A DNA stretch of 64,000 nucleotides, from NCBI RefSeq assembly GCF_009734385.1, contig NZ_CP046452.1, positions 1,364,001 to 1,428,000 on the forward strand. Direction: 5' to 3'. The notes under the pieces are model-generated. The model was not told where the DNA came from. It made no database searches and worked only from the letters and a program-made list of their open reading frames with translations. The translations under genes were made by a program, and so were the position numbers. The DNA comes from Corynebacterium kalinowskii (GTDB lineage Bacteria; Actinomycetota; Actinomycetes; Mycobacteriales; Mycobacteriaceae). Below are positions 52,558 through 61,589 of the stretch, in pieces (the first letter of the stretch is position 1; each line of letters opens with the position of its first letter).

Positions 52558-53844
52558 CTAGCCTCGCCCGGCCAGGCGTCCTTCTCCGACCACGGTGTAC
52601 AGCGCACGCAGAATCGGATAGATAATGATGATTCCGGCCGATCCCCAGGCGATACCCTCCAACTCGACACCGAAGATGGTCAGCGTGAGGTTACCGATAC
52701 CAGCAACTAGCGCCACGGCTGCCGCGGTGAGGTTGACTGGATCATTGAAGTTGACGTTGTTGTCCTGCCAAATTCGAACGCCCAACATACCAATCAAGCC
52801 GTAGAGCACGATCGTCGCTCCGCCCAGTACGCCAGTTGGGATGGTGAAGATAAGAGCGCCGAACTTCGGGATGAAGGCCAGCGAGATCGCAGTCAAAGCC
52901 GCCACCCAATAAGCCGCCGTGGAATACACCTTCGTCGCTGCCATCACACCGACGTTCTCGGCGTAGGTCGTAGTGCCGGAGCCGCCGAAGCCACCAGCCA
53001 GCGTGGTAGCGATGCCGTCGGCGATTAATGCGTCGCCGGCCAGATCATCGAGATTCCGTCCGGTCATTGCCGACACGGCTTTGACGTGCCCCACGTTCTC
53101 GGCCACCAGCACGATAATCACAGGCAAGGTCACGAGGATTGCGGACAGCTTGAACTCTGGGCTGTGGAAGGTCGGCATGCCGATCCATGCTGCAGAAGCG
53201 ATAGTGTCGGCAGCGCCCTCAGACAAGTTGCCGGTCAGCGCTGCAAACACCCAGCCGATGATGACACCGATCAAGATGCCCAGTCGGGCCACCATGCCAC
53301 GACCGGCGACTGTAGCGAGCAAGATAGCCACCATGGTGACCGCTGCCACGAGGGGCTGAGTGGAGAAATTCTGAGCTGCCACCGGGGATAGGTTCAGGCC
53401 GATCAGCGCAACAATGGCACCAGTGACTGTCGGAGGCATGATCGCATCGATGACTGCCCTGCCAGCGACCTTCACCGCCACACCAATGAGGGCGAGCACA
53501 ATGCCTGCGACAAAAATGCCACCCAACTGGACTCCGATGCCCTCGCCTTGAGTCGCCATCAACGGAGCAATGAATGCGAAGGAGGAACCGAGATAGCTCG
53601 GAAGTCGGTTGCGGGTCAGCAGCAGGAACAACATCGTGCCCAGACCCGAGAAGAGCAAAGTGGTGTTCACCGGGAACCCGGTCAGGGTTGGCACCAACAG
53701 CGTTGCACCAAACATCGCAATAACGTGTTGCATGCCAATGCCGATCGTCCGGCCCCAGCTCAGTCGCTCTTCGGGCGCGACTACCGCCCCAGGTTTAATA
53801 GATTTGCCGTCCCCATGGACGCTCCAACTCATGCTCTTCATCAC
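52558..53844 (-). CDS. uraA: Uracil/xanthine permease, NCS2 family
   Basis: 428 residues with about 12 to 14 membrane spans. The NCS2 motifs are MQHVIAMFGATLLVPTLTG at the N-terminus, VLVAENVGHVKAVSAMTGR (a Glu and His in the substrate site) and GFGGSGTTTYAENVGVMAAT (the second Glu). This pattern fits the uracil-proton symporter group (UraA/PyrP) better than the xanthine group. It takes up uracil for salvage. ATG at 53844 or 53841. It stands alone; no pyrimidine-responsive leader was recognised in the 48 bases to hflX. Confidence 0.92.
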   Translation of the reverse strand: MMKSMSWSVHGDGKSIKPGAVVAPEERLSWGRTIGIGMQHVIAMFGATLLVPTLTGFPVNTTLLFSGLGTMLFLLLTRNRLPSYLGSSFAFIAPLMATQGEGIGVQLGGIFVAGIVLALIGVAVKVAGRAVIDAIMPPTVTGAIVALIGLNLSPVAAQNFSTQPLVAAVTMVAILLATVAGRGMVARLGILIGVIIGWVFAALTGNLSEGAADTIASAAWIGMPTFHSPEFKLSAILVTLPVIIVLVAENVGHVKAVSAMTGRNLDDLAGDALIADGIATTLAGGFGGSGTTTYAENVGVMAATKVYSTAAYWVAALTAISLAFIPKFGALIFTIPTGVLGGATIVLYGLIGMLGVRIWQDNNVNFNDPVNLTAAAVALVAGIGNLTLTIFGVELEGIAWGSAGIIIIYPILRALYTVVGEGRLAGRG

Positions 53845-53892
53845 GGTTGCCTATTATCCGCCCACGGGCAGCTACTGCCAAACCCACACTAA

Positions 53893-55431
53893 CTAGTCGA
53901 AGGCATCCGGCTCCACAACGAACTCGGAAAGCTCCCCAGCTAGTGAGCTCGGCAGTCGGACGTCGATAAGCGTGCCCTGCTCTAGGTACTCTTCCGAAAG
54001 GACGGTGGCCATCGTGTGCAAACGTGCCACGATGTCACCGCGAGTGAATGGAATGAGCATGTGCACGTGCACATCAAGGGAATTGAGGAACAATTCAATG
54101 CGCGCTTCGAGCTCTGGGATGCCCTCCAGAGTGTGCGCGGATACGAAGACCGCGCCGTCGAGCGCATGACGCAGCTCAGCGAGTGTCAAAGGATCAGCCT
54201 GATCGATCTTGTTAACCACAATGATCTCCGGCGGCGCTTCCGCCCCGGTCTCACGCACGATGTCCATGATGACCGTATTCACGGCATCAATCTGCTTGAG
54301 TGGAAAGGCATCCGAACCATCAACCACGTGTAGCACCAGGTCTGCTTGCACGACTTCTTCCAAGGTGGATCGGAAAGCTTCCACGAAGGAGGTTGGCAGG
54401 TGTCGGACGAATCCGACGGTGTCGGTGAAGGTGACCAGGCGACCGTCGGCAAGTTCCGCGCGCCGGGTTGTCGGATCAAGGGTGGCGAACAACGCATCCT
54501 CCACCAACACACCCGCACCCGTGAGTGCATTGATCAGCGATGACTTACCGGCATTGGTATACCCGGCAATCGCGATCTGTGGCGTAGTGGACGCGCGACG
54601 GCGGGAACGCTTCGTCTCACGTGTGGTCTTCATGCCTGCGATCTCTTTGCGCAGCCGCGCCATGTCCGCACGCAGACGGCGACGATCCGCCTCGATTCGC
54701 GTTTCGCCGGGGCCACGCAGGCCCACACCGCCGTTGGATCCGGCGCGACCACCAGCCTGACGAGACAGGTTGCCACCCCAACCACGGACGCGGTTGAACA
54801 GGTACTCCATTTGAGCCAGAGCCACCTGGGCTTTGCCTTCTTTGGATTTGGCGTGCTGAGCAAAGATATCCAGAATCAGCATCGTGCGGTCAATGACCTT
54901 TACCCGCAGCGCCTCTTCCAAGGAGATCAGCTGGCTGGGGCTGAGCTCACCATCACAGATAACAGTGTCTGAGTCGGTGGCGGCGATAATCTCGCGCAGC
55001 TCATTGACCTTGCCTGAACCGATGAAGGTGCCTGGGTCCGGCTTGTCACGCTTCTGATACAGCACATCAGTTACTTCAGAGCCGGCGGTTTCCGCCAGAG
55101 CGCGAAGCTCAGCCATGTTGGCCTCGATTTCCGCCGTGGATCCTTCCGTCCACACGCCGACCAGGACCACTCGCTCCAGGCGCAGTTTTCGGTACTCGAC
55201 TTCATAGCCTTCGCGGTGCTCGGTGTCTCGCACTTGCGAGCCGCGTGAGAGCTTACGCATCGCATCGCGGGCTTCGAGGTCCAGCTCACCGGTAGTCGGC
55301 TGGCTTGCCGACGCCGTCAGCGACTCAGACTGGTCCACGCCCGCGTCTTCTTTCGGCAAAGGCGTCCGGTGGTCTTTGAAGGCCTCGTTCAGGATGTCGC
55401 TGAATGCATCGTCTTTGTTGTTTTTCGTCAT
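53893..55431 (-). CDS. hflX: Ribosome-associated GTPase HflX
   Basis: 512 residues from ATG 55431 (MTKNNKDD); the frame is open to 55470. The N-terminal glycine-rich HflX domain contains DVLYQKRDKPDPGTFIGSGK and the long helix region with GGRAGSNGGVGLRGPGE. The G domain has G1 GYTNAGKSSLINAL, G2 near FATLDPTTRRAEL, G3 DTVGFVRHLP and G4 VVNKIDQAD. HflX splits stalled or heat-damaged ribosomes. In related genomes dapF is the next gene; here it is not. Confidence 0.95.
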   Translation of the reverse strand: MTKNNKDDAFSDILNEAFKDHRTPLPKEDAGVDQSESLTASASQPTTGELDLEARDAMRKLSRGSQVRDTEHREGYEVEYRKLRLERVVLVGVWTEGSTAEIEANMAELRALAETAGSEVTDVLYQKRDKPDPGTFIGSGKVNELREIIAATDSDTVICDGELSPSQLISLEEALRVKVIDRTMLILDIFAQHAKSKEGKAQVALAQMEYLFNRVRGWGGNLSRQAGGRAGSNGGVGLRGPGETRIEADRRRLRADMARLRKEIAGMKTTRETKRSRRRASTTPQIAIAGYTNAGKSSLINALTGAGVLVEDALFATLDPTTRRAELADGRLVTFTDTVGFVRHLPTSFVEAFRSTLEEVVQADLVLHVVDGSDAFPLKQIDAVNTVIMDIVRETGAEAPPEIIVVNKIDQADPLTLAELRHALDGAVFVSAHTLEGIPELEARIELFLNSLDVHVHMLIPFTRGDIVARLHTMATVLSEEYLEQGTLIDVRLPSSLAGELSEFVVEPDAFD

Positions 55432-55526
55432 TGAAAGCCATTGTGTCACGCACCTAGGTGCTAGAGCCAATAGCCTCGGGCTGCCGATTGAGGGTGAATT
55501 ACAACTAAAGATTAGACTTGAGGACC

Positions 55527-56276
55527 ATGACCCGAGAATTGCAAAGCATTGGTATGAGTTTCGAGCGCTGGCAGGATGCCGTGGAAGCCGCTATCGCGTC
55601 CGAGAAACTCGAAGTTATTGGCGAAGTTCGTGGCGGACAGTTGATCGAGTACACCGACCCTTCGGGGGCCCAGATGTTTATTCTCGCTGCCGAACCATTC
55701 ACCACCTTTTCTGGTTTCGACGCCAGCACCGTTCATGATGCGCATGTGAGCATGGTCAACGACGTGCTCGCACTGTGCGACCTGGTCAATGACGAGGGCT
55801 ACCACGTTGCTACCGTGGCGGCGCATCTGGCCCAGGGACCGCTCCTGGTAGACGAACCAACTCAGCAGTGGCAGCACCTCAAGCTCAGCGCGCTTGCTGT
55901 GGACACCAGCGTGTACTCGGATTCTGCCGCAGCGCAAGAGGCGGGCGTTGAGCCGGGCAGCTTGGTCAGCCATGGCGCTGACATCGTAAACTCCGGTGCC
56001 GCTTCTGCCCCGGATGCCTCGGCTACCTTAACTGTTGAGCTAACTGGTGCCACGGTGCGTACCAATGAACTCACCGGCACGAAGTTCGTGCATGCGTTGG
56101 CTACCAGCCCAATTGCCCTCGATATTTGTTTGCCATACACCGGTACGATTCCAGCTGATGGCAACGTTGTCAGCGGTACCTTCCTCCTTACGTCCGAGAT
56201 CAAACCTCCTGCAGGGTGCGGTGGGGATGGCGGTTGTGGCTCCGGCGGTTGTGGCGGAGGCTGCGGCGGACATTAG
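55527..56276 (+). CDS. Unknown protein with Gly/Cys-rich C-terminal tail
   Basis: 249 residues from ATG 55527, preceded by GAGGA at short spacing. No signal peptide or membrane span. The N-terminal ~90 residues resemble small sensory-type domains (SFERWQDAVEAAIASEKLEV, VRGGQLIEYTDPSGAQMFIL), and the middle is beta-rich (ASATLTVELTGATVRTNELT). The last 22 residues contain four cysteines in the pattern CGG..GGCGSGGCGGGCGG and end in histidine, suggesting a metal-binding tail. I do not recognise a family. It occupies the place where hflX and miaA usually flank dapF. Confidence 0.75.
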   Translation: MTRELQSIGMSFERWQDAVEAAIASEKLEVIGEVRGGQLIEYTDPSGAQMFILAAEPFTTFSGFDASTVHDAHVSMVNDVLALCDLVNDEGYHVATVAAHLAQGPLLVDEPTQQWQHLKLSALAVDTSVYSDSAAAQEAGVEPGSLVSHGADIVNSGAASAPDASATLTVELTGATVRTNELTGTKFVHALATSPIALDICLPYTGTIPADGNVVSGTFLLTSEIKPPAGCGGDGGCGSGGCGGGCGGH

Positions 56277-56332
56277 TCTCCGCGCAGTGATCGCCTACTG
56301 AAGACAGCCCGAGTCAGGGGAAGGAGTACGTC

Positions 56333-56860
56333 GTGAACCATCAGAATCCGGATGTGCCGCGCCACAGCAGCCACACCCCGTGGTGGCTCCTTTCCTTGGC
56401 GCTGGTTGCCGGACTCTGGTTAGTCATCGTGTTTAAAGTCGCGGGCGCATTCTTAGCCCTAGGTTTGCTCGGTATCGTCATTCTGGCTAGTCGACGCCCG
56501 GACGCGATCGAAATCGATGCTCTCGCATCATCCATCTCCCTAAGTGCGCAGGACATCAACGACACCTTGGTGGAATTCGATCAGTTTTGCAGTAGCCCGG
56601 ATGCTAAGAATCTGGAAGACCGCACATTTCTTCGACCTGCCCTTGCGGATAAGGACAGCTCGGTGCCCGCCATCGCGCAGTTTCACGAAGACTATGCAAA
56701 CGCGCAGCGGTTCCTGCACCGTCTTCCAGCTCGCCTCGCTGGCTCCCTTTCAGTCAAACAAGCAGAGCGGTTGCTCACCATCACCGACGAAAGAGCAGAA
56801 TTGCTTCGTCAGTCCTGGTTGCAGGCCCGACAAGCAGCCCGCGAGATTGGCCCTAGTTAG
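56333..56860 (+). CDS. Small membrane-anchored protein of unknown function
   Basis: 175 residues from GTG 56333, preceded by GGAAGGAG. One long or two close membrane spans near the N-terminus ([18 protein letters not shown] and [17 protein letters not shown]), then a soluble helical domain (about 60-175) rich in Asp, Gln, Arg and Leu ([36 protein letters not shown]). No known domain. It follows the Gly/Cys protein by 56 bases, so both may be one unit. Its 3' end overlaps the convergent miaA by 4 bases. Confidence 0.72.
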   Translation: MNHQNPDVPRHSSHTPWWLLSLALVAGLWLVIVFKVAGAFLALGLLGIVILASRRPDAIEIDALASSISLSAQDINDTLVEFDQFCSSPDAKNLEDRTFLRPALADKDSSVPAIAQFHEDYANAQRFLHRLPARLAGSLSVKQAERLLTITDERAELLRQSWLQARQAAREIGPS

Positions 56861-57756
56861 GTCTCCAGCACAGCGAGGGCTTGTTCGAAGGTATTCGCCG
56901 AAGCATCCAGCCAATTGATGCGCTGATCACGGTTGAACCACGCACGCTGACGTCGCACGTACCTGCGGGTGCCGGTAATAGTGCGTTCCTTGGCTTCTTC
57001 CCACGTCAACTCGCCCCGCATCGCGGCTAGCACTTGTGCATAACCAATGGCTCGTCCAGCGGTGGAATCCGCAACCAGCCCGTTATCCACTAGCTCTTCT
57101 ACCTCGGCCACGAGCCCTGATTCAAACATCATGGTGGTGCGCAATTCGATGCGCGGATTGAGCCACTCGCTGGTCGTTTTCAGACCCAACAAGGTCAAAT
57201 CCCACCTTGGGGGCTGATTGATGGGTGGCTGGCTTGCGGCGAAAGGCTTACCGGTCAACTCGATCACTTCCAGGGCACGCACCGTGCGCCTTGGGTCTGC
57301 GTCCTCGATGATCGCGGCCGCAGCTGGGTCAACGTGTGCCAGCTCGGCGTGCAACGCCGCCACACCGATATCTGCTAACCGCTCCTCGTACTTGGCACGA
57401 ACTTCAGGGTCTGTCGGCGGGAACTGCCAGTCATCCACCAAGGACTGGACATACAGCATCGACCCGCCCACCAAAATCGGTGTCTTGCCACGGGACATGA
57501 TCTCTTCCACGTCTGCGATGGCATCGTGTTGGTATCTCGCCACGGAAGCTGTTTCCGTGATTTCCCATACGTCCAGCTGGTGATGAGGAATCCCCTTGCG
57601 CTCTTCAATGGTCAATTTGGCGGTGCCAATGTCCATCCCTCGATACAGCTGCATCGAGTCAACATTGACTACTTCCCCATCAAAGCGGTGCGCAAGCGCG
57701 ACTCCTAGCGCTGATTTGCCTGAGGCCGTCGGCCCCACTACTGCAATCGGTTTCAT
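56857..57756 (-). CDS. miaA: tRNA dimethylallyltransferase MiaA
   Basis: 299 residues from ATG 57756, the normal length. [17 protein letters not shown] is the P-loop, [20 protein letters not shown] binds the tRNA adenine and catalytic Asp, and [19 protein letters not shown] and [21 protein letters not shown] are further family motifs. It adds dimethylallyl to A37 of tRNAs reading UNN codons. MiaB, at 61590, then methylthiolates the same base. The frame upstream to 57864 lies inside the preceding gene. ATGA overlap with that gene. Confidence 0.96.
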   Translation of the reverse strand: MKPIAVVGPTASGKSALGVALAHRFDGEVVNVDSMQLYRGMDIGTAKLTIEERKGIPHHQLDVWEITETASVARYQHDAIADVEEIMSRGKTPILVGGSMLYVQSLVDDWQFPPTDPEVRAKYEERLADIGVAALHAELAHVDPAAAAIIEDADPRRTVRALEVIELTGKPFAASQPPINQPPRWDLTLLGLKTTSEWLNPRIELRTTMMFESGLVAEVEELVDNGLVADSTAGRAIGYAQVLAAMRGELTWEEAKERTITGTRRYVRRQRAWFNRDQRINWLDASANTFEQALAVLET

Positions 57757-58403
57757 TTCGGTGTCCAGCCTTCCCACACGGCTACGTATCTGCCCACGCC
57801 ATGGGCATCTGATGCTCGGACCACTCGAGCTCCTTGAGGACGAATGTCTTTCAGCAGCCACCACATCTCAGGTTCGATGATTCCGTTTTTAGCCAACGCC
57901 GCTACATCGGCGGGCCAATCGACTTCTTCGCCAGCAAGCAGATCTGTGCACCACTGATGCCGCGCCGGAGCTGACGGCAATAGCGATAACGGAGCGCGTT
58001 CGCTCAAGGCCGCTGGGCCGTCGAGTCCGTACAGCACAAAATCCGTCGGATCCGTGAGACACTGAACCGTGCGGATCGGGAGGTCACACCCCTTAAGAAC
58101 GTAGCGTTGTACGAGCTCAGCGAGGTAATTTCCCTCGCCCACCGTCACTTCAGGAGCGCCCCACGCCCGAAAACTACCAGTGTGCTCTGTGTAGTTCCGG
58201 GAGTCGTCGCTTCCCAGTAGGCTTATCGACGCCACCGGGTGCTGCGCGCGAAGGTCGTCGATAAGCGTGCGGGCAGCAGAGAGCAGGTCAGCACTGTCAG
58301 AATCGCCGCGCCCGAGCTCTGGCACCAACGAAGGCGAGGTGGGTAGGAAAATTACAGGCACGCCACCAACTGTAGCGTGGGTTAGTTGCCACGCGAACAC
58401 CAT
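57753..58403 (-). CDS. Conserved actinobacterial protein upstream of miaA, possibly extradiol-dioxygenase-like
   Basis: 216 residues from ATG 58403; GTG at 58361 ([15 protein letters not shown]) may be the real start, since the fold seems to begin there. The alternating strand-helix pattern, [41 protein letters not shown] and [20 protein letters not shown], recalls class III extradiol dioxygenase-like folds, but no metal histidines are obvious, so activity is doubtful. It corresponds in position to Rv2728c of mycobacteria. Coupled to miaA by a 4-base overlap. Confidence 0.7.
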   Translation of the reverse strand: MVFAWQLTHATVGGVPVIFLPTSPSLVPELGRGDSDSADLLSAARTLIDDLRAQHPVASISLLGSDDSRNYTEHTGSFRAWGAPEVTVGEGNYLAELVQRYVLKGCDLPIRTVQCLTDPTDFVLYGLDGPAALSERAPLSLLPSAPARHQWCTDLLAGEEVDWPADVAALAKNGIIEPEMWWLLKDIRPQGARVVRASDAHGVGRYVAVWEGWTPK

Positions 58404-58499
58404 GTTCCAGGTAGAATCAGACCCTACAGTTCATCTCCGGAAGAACAGCAGTTTTTATTGGCAGCCGTGTCGCGCGGCAGGAAACCCGAAGGACGACCC

Positions 58500-59843
58500 A
58501 TGACCACTTCAACGCCCAAGCCAGGACCACGCCCAGGACCTCGTCCAGGACCACGACCTGGAGCTAAGGTGGCCAGCGGTGCAGCCAAGCAGGTAGTACC
58601 TGTGGTGGTGCCTCGGGTAACCTCCAATGACCCCGCCAAGTGGGGTCGAATTGCTGACAACGGTGATGTGTTCGTTAAAACTGCTGATGGCGAGCGCCTC
58701 ATCGGTTCCTGGCAGGCAGGTACGCCGGCGGAAGGTCTGGCTCATTACGGCACCCGGTTCGATGACCTCGCTACCGAGGTCGAGCTGCTCGAGGCACGCC
58801 TCATCGCACACCCGGATGACGCTGCTGCCATCCGCACTGCGGCTGCGGAGCTGAAGAAGACGCTTCCCGAGGCCACTGTGATCGGTGACCTTATTTCCCT
58901 GGACGAACGCCTGGATTCCGTGATTGCTTCTTCCGAGCAGGCTGGCCAGGCCGCCAAGGAAGCCAAGGCGAAGCAGCGTGAAGAGGCCATCGCCCGCAAG
59001 GAGACATTGGCCACTGAGGCTGAAGAGATCGGTGAAAACTCCACTGACTGGAAGCCCGCCGGTGACCGTCTGCTGGTGATCTTGGAAGAGTGGAAGACCA
59101 TTCGTGGCATTGATCGCAAGACCGATGACGCCCTGTGGAAGCGTTACTCCCGCGCTCGTGATTCCTTCAACCGCCGTCGTGGCGCTCACTTCGCTGACCT
59201 TGACCGTGGTCGCGCTGCCGCCCGCAAGGTGAAGGAAGCCCTCGTCGAACGTGCGGAGGAGCTCAAGACCTCCACCGAATGGGCCGACACGGCACACGCA
59301 TTCCGCGATCTCATGACGGAATGGAAAGCAGCCGGTCGTGCGCCACGTGAAGTTGATGACAAGCTGTGGGCTGCGTTTAAGGCCGCCCAGGATTTCTTCT
59401 TCGACGCTCGCAACGCCGTCAACGAGGAACGCGATCGCGAGTTCATCGCTAATGCGGAGGCCAAGGAAGCTCTTCTCGAGCAGTACGCTCCCCTCATCGA
59501 TCCCGACAAAGACCTCGAAGGTGCCCGCAAGAAGCTGCACGAAATGCAGGAAAAGTGGGAGGCAATCGGATTTGTTCCTAAGAATCGAGTCCGTGAGTTC
59601 GAAGACAAGATCGGCAAACTGGAAAAGCTCGTGTCCGAGGCCGTCGATGCGCAGTGGCGTCGCACCGACCCGGCAGCCCAGGCACGCGCCGCCCAGTTCA
59701 CTGAGCGTGTGAAGGACTTCACCGCGCAGGCCGAAGCTGCTGAGGCCGCTGGCAAGGCCAAGAAGGCTGCCGAGCTGCGCGCCCAGGCTGCGCAGTGGCA
59801 GGAATGGGCCGAAGCGGCAATGAACGCAGTGGAAGACCTGTAA
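58500..59843 (+). CDS. DUF349 domain protein
   Basis: 447 residues from ATG 58500, preceded by AAGGA. The first 22 residues are a Pro-Gly-Arg repeat (PGPRPGPRPGPRPG). A small beta domain (WGRIADNGDVFVKTADGERL) follows. The rest is a series of helical DUF349 repeats with conserved tryptophans (ILEEWKTIRGIDRKTDDALW, LMTEWKAAGRAPREVDDKLW, MQEKWEAIGFVPKNRV) and a Lys/Ala-rich coiled-coil end. Function unclear; DUF349 proteins have been linked to RNA or stress functions. The GNAT gene begins directly after its stop. A long antisense frame exists but is rejected. Confidence 0.9.
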   Translation: MTTSTPKPGPRPGPRPGPRPGAKVASGAAKQVVPVVVPRVTSNDPAKWGRIADNGDVFVKTADGERLIGSWQAGTPAEGLAHYGTRFDDLATEVELLEARLIAHPDDAAAIRTAAAELKKTLPEATVIGDLISLDERLDSVIASSEQAGQAAKEAKAKQREEAIARKETLATEAEEIGENSTDWKPAGDRLLVILEEWKTIRGIDRKTDDALWKRYSRARDSFNRRRGAHFADLDRGRAAARKVKEALVERAEELKTSTEWADTAHAFRDLMTEWKAAGRAPREVDDKLWAAFKAAQDFFFDARNAVNEERDREFIANAEAKEALLEQYAPLIDPDKDLEGARKKLHEMQEKWEAIGFVPKNRVREFEDKIGKLEKLVSEAVDAQWRRTDPAAQARAAQFTERVKDFTAQAEAAEAAGKAKKAAELRAQAAQWQEWAEAAMNAVEDL

Positions 59844-60917
59844 ATGCAACTAGTCCAGTTTGCGGAGCCCATTCCCGGCCAAGAGCCAGCGGATGTGCTC
59901 CGCACTGCTGTCTTCATGGCCAATTTCGCAGCCCAGGACATCACGGGCCGCGCCGATGCCTCGCGGGGCGTGGCGGAGCTTTACGACGCCCTCACCCACC
60001 CTGCTCCCGATGCGTGCACGTACATCTTCGCTGCCACCACAGAACAGGTCTCCGGTCCGCTCTCCGAGCTTGGGTATCCGTTGGTGCCTACCTCCGGAAC
60101 GGACGAGGAACCCGACATTCTTGGGTGGCTGATCGCTACTACTCCCCTGGCTGACAACACCGACGTGGTGGAACTGTCGCTGGTCCTCGATGTGGATCTG
60201 CAGCCGATGGAGGGCCAGATTCCTGCAGCAAGTGCCGATACCATTGCGTTCCTGCTGAAGTCGGCCGGCGAGATTGCCGTCGCATTGGATCGTACGATTC
60301 TTCAGCTGTGGCAGCAGTATCCGCTGAGTTCGAACTCGCCCTATGCGGAAGCTTTTTCCGCGTCAGGCTTTGAACATGCGTTGGCAGCAACGGAATTCGT
60401 GCTCCCGGTGTCCGAGGAGGCCGTCACCGACGGTGTCCTGGTCTTTGCGAATGAGAATTTCCCGGCGCATGTGTTAAACGGCGTGGCAGCCTTGTATTCT
60501 GCTGCGTCCGTAGACCAGCCACTGGGATCGCTACGCGTGGAGCGCGAAGAGTGGGACGCGCAACGCCTCGCCGAAAGCACCGCCCATTTCCGCATGCTCG
60601 GTACCGAGAACTTCCACGCACTCATCCTGGATGAGAGGGACAACGTCATCGCACTGTCTGAGCTGTGGATCCACGCAGACGCTGACCCTCAAGTCGGTGT
60701 TCAGGGACTCACTTACGTAGTGGCCGACCGCCGAGGCGAAGGCCTCGAAAACTCTGTTGCTACTGCGGCACTTGCAGCCGCAAAGAAGGCGCACCCGGAG
60801 CTGTCACGGGTTTACGCCAGCGCTACCGACGGCCACACTTCCCAGCTCGAACTCACCAAGAGCCTCGGCGGAATCCCGGTGTCCCGGGTGGGCGCCTGGC
60901 AGCGACTTATTAGCTAG
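59844..60917 (+). CDS. GNAT-family N-acetyltransferase
   Basis: 357 residues, ATG immediately after the DUF349 stop. Two GNAT-like halves are visible. The C-terminal half has the better acetyl-CoA region: ALILDERDNVIALSELWI, GVQGLTYVVADRRGEGLEN and AALAAAKKAHPELSRVYASA, where the usual R/Q-x-x-G-x-G/A is RRGEGL. The end, QLELTKSLGGIPVSR, is the typical last strand. The substrate is unknown. The mycobacterial relatives carry similar double GNAT domains, as in mycothiol synthase, but this one lacks clear mycothiol-type features. Confidence 0.8.
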   Translation: MQLVQFAEPIPGQEPADVLRTAVFMANFAAQDITGRADASRGVAELYDALTHPAPDACTYIFAATTEQVSGPLSELGYPLVPTSGTDEEPDILGWLIATTPLADNTDVVELSLVLDVDLQPMEGQIPAASADTIAFLLKSAGEIAVALDRTILQLWQQYPLSSNSPYAEAFSASGFEHALAATEFVLPVSEEAVTDGVLVFANENFPAHVLNGVAALYSAASVDQPLGSLRVEREEWDAQRLAESTAHFRMLGTENFHALILDERDNVIALSELWIHADADPQVGVQGLTYVVADRRGEGLENSVATAALAAAKKAHPELSRVYASATDGHTSQLELTKSLGGIPVSRVGAWQRLIS

Positions 60918-60926
60918 CTGAGAACG

Positions 60927-61544
60927 CTAGCGCTTGCGGCGGGAGCGACGATCGTCGATGGGGCCGCGGTCGTCGGCAAGCTGCGAATTCTTGGCTCCGA
61001 ACTTCTCGCGCTGCTCCTGAGCAACCGGGTCCACGTAGATTTCCTTGCGACGCAGCTCGGCAATCTCCTCTTGCTCGTCCGAGCGCATAGTCACCACGTT
61101 GTACAGGCCATACACTACGAAGAGCACCGCCAAAGCAGCCAAGATCAGACCGACTCCGACGCCAGATCCCTGATCGCGGGTTTGACGCATCCAGATGGCG
61201 AAGATCGAGAAGAACATCGAAATTCCGGATAGCACCCACGCAATCTGCGCGAGCTGAGTGGACTTGCGCAGGTACGAAATCAAAGTCAACGCCACCGGAC
61301 CGAGGGCACACAGCCATACGAACACTCGCTCTGGGGTTGAGATGCCGTAGTCGATAGAGCGCTGGGTAATCAAGGCGATATCGAGGCCAGTGAGATGGCC
61401 GGTGTACGGCAAGAACCAACTCGCGGCAATCGCCACAGCTCCGCCCCAGAGCGGTGCCCGGTATCCAGACATGTCGATTCGCTGGGCGGCCACCCGCTCA
61501 CGACGTGCAAGTTCCTCGGCGCTCTGCTTGGTTGATTCGGTCAC
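60927..61544 (-). CDS. Rv2732c-type conserved membrane protein
   Basis: 205 residues with four membrane spans: LWGGAVAIAASWFLPYTG, VFVWLCALGPVALTLISYL, IAWVLSGISMFFSIFAIWM and VGLILAALAVLFVVYGLY. Both ends are charged and cytoplasmic; the C-terminus is strongly basic (RGPIDDRRSRRKR). The family is always close to miaB in actinobacteria (Rv2732c in M. tuberculosis) and its function is unknown. ATG at 61544 is used. Confidence 0.82.
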   Translation of the reverse strand: MTESTKQSAEELARRERVAAQRIDMSGYRAPLWGGAVAIAASWFLPYTGHLTGLDIALITQRSIDYGISTPERVFVWLCALGPVALTLISYLRKSTQLAQIAWVLSGISMFFSIFAIWMRQTRDQGSGVGVGLILAALAVLFVVYGLYNVVTMRSDEQEEIAELRRKEIYVDPVAQEQREKFGAKNSQLADDRGPIDDRRSRRKR

Positions 61545-61589
61545 GGTCTCGATTCCTTCATGTAATTGCTTCTTCTGCTGCCTACCAAT

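Noticed and set aside
58509..59849. 446-codon minus-strand frame opposite the DUF349 gene
   Set aside because: A product of biased codons of the sense gene; the translation is low-complexity Leu/Gly/Phe without domains.
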